DNA of 5,205 nt. Source: Burkholderiales bacterium. GTDB taxonomy: Bacteria; Pseudomonadota; Gammaproteobacteria; Burkholderiales; Burkholderiaceae_C. The notes beneath the pieces are model-generated. The model had not been told where the DNA came from and did no database searches. It was given only the letters and a program-made list of their open reading frames with translations. The position numbers and the translations under genes are program-made. The stretch's first letter is position 1. Each line of letters starts with the position of its first letter. The DNA lies in the NCBI GenBank assembly GCA_947453585.1, contig CANGHQ010000168.1:1-5205 (forward strand). Direction: 5' to 3'. Shown in pieces: positions 1 to 4,863 of this stretch.

Positions 1-646
1 CGCCCGTGTATTGCAACACCGCCACATCATGGGCGTGCAAATCGGGTTTGGCAAAGGGCGACTTGCTGCCTTGGGCCACTGCGGCGTTAAAGCGCACGGC
101 CTGCGGCAGGTCGTAGGCGGGCACCAGCTTTTTGCGTGAACGCACCACGTAGTTCACCAGCGCGCCCTTGAACAGGCCCAACTGGTCGCCCATGGCGCAC
201 ACCACGATGTGTTTGACCGGCGTGTTGGTCAGGCATTTTTGCAGGGTGCTGGCAAAGTTTTCCAGGATGAAGATGGCTTTGGCGCCCGCGTCCTTGAGCT
301 GGTGCTCCAGCTCGCGCGGGGTGTACAAGGGGTTGACGTTGACCACAACGTAGCCGGCCCGCAAAATGGCTGCCACCGCCACCGGGTACTGCGGCACGTT
401 GGGCATCATGATGGCCACCCGGTCGCCCTTGGCTAATCCCAAGCCCTGCAAATAAGCCGCCACGCTCAGGCTTTGGCGGTCGGTCTGGGCAAAGCTGATG
501 TCCGCGCCCATAAAGCTGTAGGCCACCCGGTTGGCGTACTTGGCAAACGCCTCTTCCATCAACGCAACCAGCGACCGGTACTGCGTGGGATCAATCTCTG
601 CGGGGACGCCCGGCGGGTAAACGGAAAGCCAGGTGGGTGCGGTCAT
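1..646 (-). CDS. fadD: Long-chain acyl-CoA synthetase (FadD), N-terminal part, cut by window edge
   Basis: The reading frame is open from an ATG at 646 down to base 1, giving the first 215 residues of an enzyme usually about 550-570 long; the 3' end lies outside the window. The product would be a cytoplasmic or membrane-associated ATP-dependent ligase that converts a free fatty acid to acyl-CoA for beta-oxidation or lipid synthesis. The start MTAPTWLSVYPPGVPAEIDP, the segment GDRVAIMMPNVPQYPVA (residues 74-90) and VNVNPLYTPRELEHQL (102-117) match the N-terminal domain of E. coli FadD closely. The sequence ends at LQYTG (211-215), the beginning of the ATP/AMP-binding P-loop (normally YTGGTTG.AKG), whose remainder is beyond the edge. 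The start is supported by a GAAGG Shine-Dalgarno sequence 7 bases upstream. It begins only 20 bases after pntB stops, so it is probably the last visible cistron of the pnt transcript. Other AMP-forming ligases are possible, but the FadD-specific stretches make them unlikely. Confidence 0.93.
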   Translation of the reverse strand, partial: MTAPTWLSVYPPGVPAEIDPTQYRSLVALMEEAFAKYANRVAYSFMGADISFAQTDRQSLSVAAYLQGLGLAKGDRVAIMMPNVPQYPVAVAAILRAGYVVVNVNPLYTPRELEHQLKDAGAKAIFILENFASTLQKCLTNTPVKHIVVCAMGDQLGLFKGALVNYVVRSRKKLVPAYDLPQAVRFNAAVAQGSKSPFAKPDLHAHDVAVLQYTG

Positions 647-653
647 GGGGATG

Positions 654-658
654 CCTTC
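654..658 (-). promoter_or_regulatory. Ribosome binding site of fadD
   Basis: GAAGG (within GGTGAAGG) lies 7 bases before the fadD ATG and just beyond the pntB stop codon, in the 20-base gap. It fixes the fadD start and leaves no room for a separate promoter in the gap, which supports co-transcription with pntB. Confidence 0.6.
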
Positions 659-666
659 ACCGCGTC

Positions 667-2106
667 CTATTCAATGGCCTTGACCATGTCTTCGACCACT
701 TTCTTGGCGTCGCCGAACACCATCATGGTTTTGTCCATGTAGAACAGCTCATTGTCCAGCCCGGCGTAGCCTGCGGCCATCGAGCGCTTGTTGACGATGA
801 TGGTTTTGGCCTTGTAGGCCTCCAGAATCGGCATGCCATAGATGGCGCTGCCCTTGATGTGGGCAGCAGGGTTGACCACATCATTGGCGCCCAAAATGAT
901 GGCCACGTCGGCCTGGCCGAATTCGCCGTTGATGTCCTCCATCTCGAACACCTGGTCGTAAGGCACTTCGGCCTCGGCCAGCAGCACGTTCATGTGGCCT
1001 GGCATGCGCCCGGCCACCGGATGGATGGCGTATTTGACGGTAATGCCCTTGGCGGTGAGCTTGGCCGCCAGCTCTTTGACGGCGTGCTGCGCGCGCGCCA
1101 CTGCCAGGCCGTAGCCGGGAACGATGACCACGGTCTCAGCGTTGCCCAAGACAAAAGCGGCGTCGTCGGCGCTGCCGCTCTTGACGGGGCGTTGCTCGGT
1201 GCTGCCGCCGGTCGCAGCGGCAGCGTCGCCGCCAAAGCCACCCAGAATCACGTTAAAGAAAGAGCGGTTCATGGCCTTGCACATGATGTAGCTCAGGATC
1301 GCGCCGCTCGAACCCACCAGACTGCCCGCAATGATGAGCATGCTGTTGTTCAGGCTAAAGCCAATGCCCGCTGCCGCCCAGCCCGAATAGCTGTTGAGCA
1401 TGGACACCACCACCGGCATGTCGGCCCCGCCAATGGGAATGATGATGAGCACGCCCATGACAAAGGCCAGCGCCAGCATGGCAAAAAACGCCCACCACGC
1501 GCCATTGGCCATAAAGCACAGGCCCAGTCCCAGCGTGGTCAGGCCCAGCACCAGGTTGAGTTTGTGCTGGCCGACAAACTGCACCGGCGCGCCCTGGAAC
1601 AGGCGGAACTTGTACTTGCCGGAGAGCTTGCCAAAGGCAATCACCGAGCCGCTGAAGGTAATGGCGCCGATGGCCGCACCCAGGAACAGCTCAAGCCGAT
1701 TGCCCGCAGGAATTGGAGCGCCTTTTTCCAGCCCGTGCAAGAGTGCGCTGGGCTCGGCCACGGCCGCCACGGCAATGAACACCGCCGCCAGACCGATCAT
1801 GCTGTGCATGAAAGCGACCAGCTCGGGCATCTTGGTCATCTCGACGCGCTGCGCCATCACGGTACCGACGGTGCCGCCCACCAGCAAGGCGCCCAGCACC
1901 CAGCCCAGACCGGTAAAGCCGTCTTGGCCCATGTGGGTGGCGAGCTTGTAAATCAGGGCGGCGGTGGTCACGGCAGCCACGGCCATGCCGATCATGCCGA
2001 ACACGTTGCCGCGAATCGAGGTGGTCGGGTGCGACAAGCCCTTGAGCGCCTGGATAAAGCAGACGCTGGCAAACAAATACAAAAGGGTGACGAGGTTCAG
2101 GCTCAT
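667..2106 (-). CDS. pntB: NAD(P) transhydrogenase subunit beta (PntB)
   Basis: A complete 479-residue beta subunit of the proton-translocating transhydrogenase. It supplies most of the membrane domain (dII) and the cytoplasmic NADP(H)-binding domain (dIII); with PntA1 and PntA2 it couples inward proton flow to NADH + NADP+ -> NAD+ + NADPH. The hydrophobic N-terminal part (about 1-290) contains MHSMIGLAAV, with His101 aligning to the proton-channel His91 of E. coli PntB, then GGADMPVVVSMLNSYSGWAA with Asp229 (E. coli Asp213) and VGSSGAILSYIMCKAMNRSF (264-283). A variable linker (about 293-320) leads to dIII, with the nucleotide-binding PGYGLAVARAQHAV (330-343), HPVAGRMPGHMNVLLAEA (362-379), GANDVVNPAA (406-415) and NKRSMAAGYAG (439-449). 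All key motifs are intact and the length is normal for the family. Its ATG overlaps the pntA2 stop as ATGA, so translation is probably coupled. A perfect AAGGAGG 7 bases upstream suggests strong initiation as well. Confidence 0.98.
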   Translation of the reverse strand: MSLNLVTLLYLFASVCFIQALKGLSHPTTSIRGNVFGMIGMAVAAVTTAALIYKLATHMGQDGFTGLGWVLGALLVGGTVGTVMAQRVEMTKMPELVAFMHSMIGLAAVFIAVAAVAEPSALLHGLEKGAPIPAGNRLELFLGAAIGAITFSGSVIAFGKLSGKYKFRLFQGAPVQFVGQHKLNLVLGLTTLGLGLCFMANGAWWAFFAMLALAFVMGVLIIIPIGGADMPVVVSMLNSYSGWAAAGIGFSLNNSMLIIAGSLVGSSGAILSYIMCKAMNRSFFNVILGGFGGDAAAATGGSTEQRPVKSGSADDAAFVLGNAETVVIVPGYGLAVARAQHAVKELAAKLTAKGITVKYAIHPVAGRMPGHMNVLLAEAEVPYDQVFEMEDINGEFGQADVAIILGANDVVNPAAHIKGSAIYGMPILEAYKAKTIIVNKRSMAAGYAGLDNELFYMDKTMMVFGDAKKVVEDMVKAIE

Positions 2107-2423
2107 TGCGCACCCTCCTTCGCGGCGACTTTTTTCTCTTTCTTCCTGAACATCTCCAGCATGCGCCGGGTGACCATGAAGCCACCAAACACATTAACTG
2201 CCGCCAGCGCTACGGCCAACACGCCCATGGTTTTACCCAGCGTGGTCTCGGTCAGCGCAGCCGCCAGCATGGCGCCCACGATCACAATGGCCGAAATGGC
2301 GTTGGTCACCGCCATCAGCGGCGTGTGCAGCGCGGGCGTGACCGTCCAGACCACGTGGTAGCCCACGTAAATGGCCAGCACAAAGATGATCAGGTTCAGT
2401 ATAGTGGGGGATACAACTTCCAT
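2103..2423 (-). CDS. pntAB: NAD(P) transhydrogenase subunit alpha part 2 (PntA2/PntAB), membrane subunit
   Basis: A 106-residue integral membrane protein corresponding to the C-terminal membrane part of the E. coli PntA chain, here a separate polypeptide as in Rhodospirillum rubrum. It forms the dII proton channel together with PntB. Three hydrophobic segments are visible (about 8-26, 38-57, 63-84), with the family signature GYHVVWTVTPALHTPLMAVT (21-40) followed by NAISAIVIVGA. The tail is strongly basic (RRMLEMFRKKEKK, 86-98), fitting a cytoplasmic C-terminus. I start it at the ATG at 2423 because AGGAAG lies directly upstream and MEVVSPTILNL is a typical N-terminus. An in-frame TTG at 2456 would add 11 residues (MESDPNLLGRK), but these are translated from the intergenic inverted repeat and look non-native. 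The gene lies 33 bases after pntA1 and overlaps pntB by 4 bases. Confidence 0.96.
   Translation of the reverse strand: MEVVSPTILNLIIFVLAIYVGYHVVWTVTPALHTPLMAVTNAISAIVIVGAMLAAALTETTLGKTMGVLAVALAAVNVFGGFMVTRRMLEMFRKKEKKVAAKEGAQ
2114..2120 (-). promoter_or_regulatory. Strong ribosome binding site of pntB inside pntA2
   Basis: AAGGAGG, a full match to the anti-Shine-Dalgarno core, sits 7 bases before the pntB ATG and lies within the last codons of pntA2 (Lys-Glu-Gly). Together with the ATGA stop/start overlap it indicates both coupled and independent initiation of pntB. Confidence 0.75.
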
Positions 2424-2427
2424 TTTT

Positions 2428-2433
2428 CTTCCT
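2428..2433 (-). promoter_or_regulatory. Ribosome binding site of pntA2
   Basis: AGGAAG occurs 4 bases before the ATG at 2423 (AGGA core 6 bases before). It decides the start in favour of this ATG over the in-frame TTG at 2456, which has no such sequence at the right distance. Confidence 0.6.
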
Positions 2434-2437
2434 AGTA

Positions 2438-2458
2438 AATTGGGGTCAGATTCCAATT
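2438..2458. repeat. GGGGTCAG-type imperfect inverted repeat between pntA1 and pntA2
   Basis: On the plus strand AATTGG (2438-2443) and CCAATT (2453-2458) are perfect 6-base inverted arms around a 9-base centre GGTCAGATT. The element fills most of the 33-base gap and its right arm includes two bases of the pntA1 stop codon. In the pnt transcript it can form a short hairpin after the pntA1 stop. From memory, short elements containing GGGGTCAGA near AATT ends are scattered in many beta- and gammaproteobacterial genomes, often near IS200-like (REP-associated) tyrosine transposases. I cannot confirm that here because only one copy is in the window. Confidence 0.5.
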
Positions 2459-3587
2459 ATTTGCGCTTAACGGCGCCGTCTTGCGTCATCAGGCAGGCAG
2501 CCACGATGTCGTCTTCGAGGTCCACCTTGAACTGGCCGTCTTTGGTCAGCACCAGCTTCAAAAAGTCCAGCACATTACGGGCGTACAAGGCAGAAGCGTC
2601 CGCCGCCACCAGGGCCGCGAGGTTGGTTTCACCCACCAGCGTGACGCCGTGCTTGACCACGGTTTTGCCGGCTTCGGTGAGCACGCAGTTGCCACCCACG
2701 CCGTCGGCGGCTTTACCAGCGGCAATGTCGATGATCACCGAGCCCGGCTTCATGCTCTTGACCATATCTTCGGTCACCAGCACGGGGGCTGCGCGACCAG
2801 GAATCAGGGCAGTGGAAATCACCACGTCAGCCAGCGCCACGCGCTTGGCGACTTCGGTCTTTTGCCGGTCCAGCCAGCTTTGTGGCATCGGGCGGGCATA
2901 GCCGCCCACGCCCACAGCCGCTTCTTTTTCTTCGGGCGTGTCGTAGGACACTTCAATAAATTTGCCACCCAAGGATTCGATTTGTTCCTTGACGCTGGGG
3001 CGCACATCGGACGCCTCAATCACCGCGCCCAGGCGCTTGGCCGTAGCAATGGCCTGCAAACCCGCCACGCCCACGCCCAAAATCACCACGCGCGCGGCCT
3101 TGACGGTGCCCGCCGCAGTCATGAGCATGGGGAAGAAGCGCTGGTACTTGTCGGCGGCAATCATCACCGCCTTGTAGCCCGCGATATTGGCCTGGCTCGA
3201 CAGCACGTCCATGCTTTGGGCCCGGGTGGTGCGCGGCGCGGCTTCCAGGGCAAAGCTGGTCAGACCGGCGCCAGCCATGCGGGCCAGGCCATCGGCGTCA
3301 AAGGGGTTGAGCATGCCCACCAAGGCGGCGCCCGAAGCCATGTGCGACAACTCCTCGGCGCTGGGCGATACCACCTTGAGAACCAAGGGGCTCGCCAGAG
3401 CGGCGGCGGCATCGCAGATTTCGGCGCCTGCGGCCACATAGGCCTCGTCGGTGACGCTGGCACGCACGCCGGCGCCGGATTGCACCCGCACCGCGTGGCC
3501 TTGGGCGATGAGTTTTTTCACCGTTTCGGGGGTAACGGCGACACGGGTTTCACCCGCCGCAGTCTCGGCAGGTACGCCTATTTGCAT
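2457..3587 (-). CDS. pntAA: NAD(P) transhydrogenase subunit alpha part 1 (PntA1/PntAA), NAD(H)-binding
   Basis: A complete 376-residue soluble dI subunit that binds NAD(H) on the cytoplasmic side and passes hydride to NADP+ on PntB. It is the stand-alone form seen in Rhodospirillum rubrum (about 384 residues), not the E. coli fusion. The N-terminus MQIGVPAE.AAGETRVAVTP is the shared alanine dehydrogenase/PNT N-terminal domain. The segment RTTRAQSMDVLS (119-130) matches the catalytic RQD loop, with Arg119, Gln124, Asp127 and Ser130 in the places of R. rubrum Arg127, Gln132, Asp135 and Ser138. The Rossmann glycine motif is GVGVAG (171-176), followed by EASDVRP with Asp194 at the end of the next strand. 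GGYARPM (228-234) corresponds to the mobile loop with its tyrosine (Tyr230), and TALIPGRAAPVLVTEDMV and KPGSVIIDIAAG follow. The ATG at 3587 is chosen because AGGAG lies 7 bases upstream; the frame stays open for 48 more codons upstream, but those residues resemble nothing in the family. Confidence 0.97.
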   Translation of the reverse strand: MQIGVPAETAAGETRVAVTPETVKKLIAQGHAVRVQSGAGVRASVTDEAYVAAGAEICDAAAALASPLVLKVVSPSAEELSHMASGAALVGMLNPFDADGLARMAGAGLTSFALEAAPRTTRAQSMDVLSSQANIAGYKAVMIAADKYQRFFPMLMTAAGTVKAARVVILGVGVAGLQAIATAKRLGAVIEASDVRPSVKEQIESLGGKFIEVSYDTPEEKEAAVGVGGYARPMPQSWLDRQKTEVAKRVALADVVISTALIPGRAAPVLVTEDMVKSMKPGSVIIDIAAGKAADGVGGNCVLTEAGKTVVKHGVTLVGETNLAALVAADASALYARNVLDFLKLVLTKDGQFKVDLEDDIVAACLMTQDGAVKRK

Positions 3588-3594
3588 GGAATCG

Positions 3595-3599
3595 CTCCT
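3595..3599 (-). promoter_or_regulatory. Ribosome binding site of pntA1
   Basis: AGGAG lies 7 bases before the ATG at 3587. This spacing is optimal and rules out the longer upstream open frame as the real start. Confidence 0.7.
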
Positions 3600-3657
3600 G
3601 GGATATGGGTCAATAACTGTCGTCAAGCTTACATTAATTCCAAGGCCGTTCTGAGGG

Positions 3658-3686
3658 GGTATAAACCCGAAGCATGCTGGTGAAAA
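3658..3686 (-). promoter_or_regulatory. Possible sigma70-type promoter of the pnt-fadD operon
   Basis: Read leftward, TTTTCA (3681-3686, 4 of 6 matches to TTGACA) is followed after exactly 17 bases by TATACC (3658-3663, 4 of 6 matches to TATAAT). Transcription would begin near 3651, leaving a 5' leader of about 63 bases before the pntA1 ATG. It is the best-spaced pair I see in the 154-base gap between gspC and pntA1. This is inference from consensus matching only. A second TTGACG nearer the gene (complement of about 3616-3621) has no well-spaced -10. Confidence 0.35.
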
Positions 3687-3704
3687 ACAGTGTGCTGCCT
3701 TGGC

Positions 3705-3720
3705 CTGGCCGCTTGGCCAG
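3705..3720 (-). terminator. Short GC hairpin downstream of gspC, possible weak terminator
   Basis: CTGGCC and GGCCAG form a perfect 6-base-pair stem with a 4-base loop, 21 bases past the gspC stop and before the putative pnt promoter. No U-run follows it directly (a run of five T follows about 18 bases later in the leftward direction), so it does not meet the pattern of a classical intrinsic terminator. It may reduce read-through from gspC into pnt or may be incidental in GC-rich DNA. Confidence 0.3.
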
Positions 3721-3741
3721 ACGCAGACCAAAAATCCCGAT

Positions 3742-4191
3742 TTACGCGCCTGGCGGTTTGGGCAAACTCAGCTCGACCGTCGCAGGGCCTTGCAGCGCGC
3801 TGCCGATCTTGGCGCCGCGCGCAGATACCGACTGCAGCACCTGGCCTTCGCCGATGGCCGAACCCACGGTGTAGGCCTTGGGCGGCGCGCCGCCTACCAC
3901 GAGCAAGGCGTAGCCTTTGCCCACCGGGCCGGCCACCACGCCGAGCAGTTGGTACTGGGTGCTGGTGGTTTCTGCGGGCTTGGATTGCAGCGCAAGGTCA
4001 CCACCCAAAGCGCGCGCCAGGTCTTTGGCGTCCGGCACGGTGGGGCCGGCAAGGACAGACGCCGCTTGGGTCCGCTGCCCCGCCACACCAGCCACGCCCA
4101 AGGCCCAGTACGCTGCGCTCGCAGCGGCCAGCAGCGCCGTCAAAAACGTGGCCAGGTAAAGCGCCCAGGGGCGGGGGAAAGCGTGAGACAT
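3742..4191 (-). CDS. gspC: GspC-like type II secretion inner-membrane protein, short form without PDZ domain
   Basis: A 149-residue protein with a short cytoplasmic start (MSHAFPRPW), one hydrophobic segment (about 10-31, ending AAYWALG) and a periplasmic part. The conserved core YQLLGVVAG (80-88), GYALLVVGGAPPKAYTVGSA (93-112) and GEGQVLQSVSARGAKIGSAL (114-133) is the homology-region (HR) domain of GspC, which in characterised systems contacts the N0 domain of the secretin GspD and links it to the inner-membrane platform. The protein ends (ELSLPKPPGA) right after this domain. Classical GspC proteins are about 270-300 residues and continue into a PDZ or coiled-coil domain, so this is a short form, often labelled protein N or GspC-like. 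I choose the ATG at 4191 because the membrane segment follows at the usual distance. An ATG at 4212 would add 7 residues, and the frame is open further upstream to 4347. No Shine-Dalgarno sequence precedes 4191. It is divergent from gspG, which supports the T2SS assignment. Confidence 0.85.
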   Translation of the reverse strand: MSHAFPRPWALYLATFLTALLAAASAAYWALGVAGVAGQRTQAASVLAGPTVPDAKDLARALGGDLALQSKPAETTSTQYQLLGVVAGPVGKGYALLVVGGAPPKAYTVGSAIGEGQVLQSVSARGAKIGSALQGPATVELSLPKPPGA

Positions 4192-4197
4192 CGTCGG

Positions 4198-4203
4198 ATT
4201 ATG
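4198..4203 (-). promoter_or_regulatory. Possible -10 element of a leaderless gspC transcript
   Basis: Read leftward, CATAAT (5 of 6 matches to TATAAT) ends 6 bases before the gspC ATG, so transcription would start at or next to the A of the start codon. No good -35 box lies 16-18 bases further upstream; instead the palindrome at 4214-4230 occupies that place. This fits the absence of a Shine-Dalgarno sequence but is only a consensus match. Confidence 0.3.
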
Positions 4204-4213
4204 GGGGAACATG

Positions 4214-4230
4214 GCGCTCTCACAGAGCGC
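4214..4230. repeat. Perfect 7+7 palindrome in the gspC/gspG divergent region
   Basis: GCGCTCT and AGAGCGC flank a 3-base centre CAC with no mismatch. It lies 22 bases upstream of the gspC start and about 104 bases upstream of the gspG start at 4335. It could be a dimeric regulator's operator acting on one or both directions, or an RNA hairpin if gspC transcription starts further upstream. The remainder of the 143-base intergenic region (4192-4334) shows only weak promoter-like hexamers toward gspG, such as TTGACC at 4248-4253 and TAAACT at 4285-4290, which are not correctly spaced to each other. Confidence 0.5.
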
Positions 4231-4334
4231 ACCGCCCCGCGCTTGGCTTGACCCAACGCGCGGGAACATGCCTTGATTTCTGGCTAAACTGACCTTCACC
4301 CTAAAAACGGCGGCCCTTAGAGGCAGCGCAGCAC

Positions 4335-4799
4335 ATGATCCATTCAACTTTTCAGCCGATTTCGTTGCGCGGCCGCGCCATGGCGCGCCTGCAGAAAGGC
4401 TTCACCCTCATCGAGCTGATGGTGGTGCTGCTCATCATCGGCGTGCTGGCCGCGCTCATCGTGCCCAATGTGCTGGACCGGGCAGACGACGCCAAGGTCA
4501 CCGCCGCCAAGACCGACGTCAGCAACCTGATGCAAGCGCTCAAGCTTTACCGCCTTGACAACAGCCGCTACCCCACGGCCGAGCAAGGCTTGCCCGCGCT
4601 GGTGAGTAAGCCCACCACCGAGCCGGTGCCGCCCAACTGGAAGAAAAACCTCGACCAGCTGCCCAACGACCCCTGGGGCAAGCCCTATGTGTACCTGAAC
4701 CCCGGCGTCAAGGGCGAGATTGACGTCATGTCCTTCGGCGCCGACGGCCAGTCAGGCGGCGAGGGCAAAAATGCCGACATTGGCAGCTGGCAGCCCTAG
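4335..4799 (+). CDS. gspG: Type II secretion major pseudopilin GspG
   Basis: The major pseudopilin, which forms the periplasmic pseudopilus that pushes substrates through the secretin. The prepilin motif QKGFTLIEL places the GspO/PilD cleavage after Gly22, leaving Phe23 to be N-methylated and Glu27 as the conserved position-5 glutamate. The hydrophobic helix runs to about residue 47 (LIVPNV). Then follow the family hallmarks RLDNSRYPTAEQGLPALV, NDPWGKPYVYLNPG and the C-terminal calcium-binding loop FGADGQSGGEGKNADIGSW, with Asp137 and Asp148 as likely ligands. The mature protein would be 132 residues, normal for GspG. The start is uncertain. ATG 4335 has AGAGG 11 bases upstream and gives a 22-residue leader; ATG 4380 gives a 7-residue leader (MARLQKG) but has no Shine-Dalgarno sequence and lies in the middle of a GC palindrome. 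I prefer 4335 slightly. It is the first gene of a rightward run continuing into gspH. Confidence 0.95.
   Translation: MIHSTFQPISLRGRAMARLQKGFTLIELMVVLLIIGVLAALIVPNVLDRADDAKVTAAKTDVSNLMQALKLYRLDNSRYPTAEQGLPALVSKPTTEPVPPNWKKNLDQLPNDPWGKPYVYLNPGVKGEIDVMSFGADGQSGGEGKNADIGSWQP
4367..4387. repeat. Two overlapping GC palindromes around the alternative gspG start
   Basis: GCGCGGCCGCGC (4367-4378) is a 12-base perfect palindrome and CGCGCCATGGCGCG (4374-4387) a 14-base one centred on the ATG at 4380; they share five bases. Both lie inside the gspG leader-peptide coding region if translation starts at 4335. They are seen directly, but may be only a by-product of GC-rich coding. Confidence 0.4.
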
Positions 4800-4820
4800 G
4801 GCCCGCCGCCTGCGCGCCTG

Positions 4821-4849
4821 GCGCAGAAGCGACGCCGCTTGCTCTGCGC
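4821..4849 (+). other. Strong bulged hairpin in the gspG-gspH gap
   Basis: GCGCAG (4821-4826) pairs with CTGCGC (4844-4849), and inside it AAGCG (4827-4831) pairs with CGCTT (4836-4840) around an ACGC loop. The result is an 11-base-pair stem with one 3-base bulge (GCT, 4841-4843). It occupies the middle of the 64-base gap after gspG. There is no following U-run, so it is not a standard terminator. A role as a 3' stabiliser of gspG mRNA, or as a partial attenuator before gspH, is inference from its position. Confidence 0.55.
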
Positions 4850-4863
4850 ACCGCCCGGTAGCC

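Noticed and set aside
637..2361. A 574-codon rightward open frame opposite pntB and pntA2.
   Set aside because: It is antisense to two clearly recognised genes, its product is rich in His, Gly, Gln and Ala with no recognisable fold or membrane pattern, and long antisense frames are expected opposite GC-rich codons with few stop complements.
2481..3683. A 400-codon rightward open frame opposite pntA1.
   Set aside because: Same shadow effect: His- and Gly-rich, no motifs, fully opposite a complete and conserved gene.
3588..3731. A 48-residue N-terminal extension of PntA1.
   Set aside because: The extension matches nothing in the family, while MQIGVPAE is a typical start with an ideal AGGAG upstream; the extra stretch contains the likely promoter.
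3690..4292. Two overlapping rightward frames of about 180-200 codons opposite gspC.
   Set aside because: Arg/Pro/Ala-rich, low-complexity translations antisense to a gene with recognisable GspC HR motifs.
4192..4347. Upstream extension of the gspC frame to 4347.
   Set aside because: It would place about 50 unrelated residues before the membrane anchor, overlap the gspG start and translate through the palindrome; the ATG at 4191 gives the usual short cytoplasmic N-terminus.
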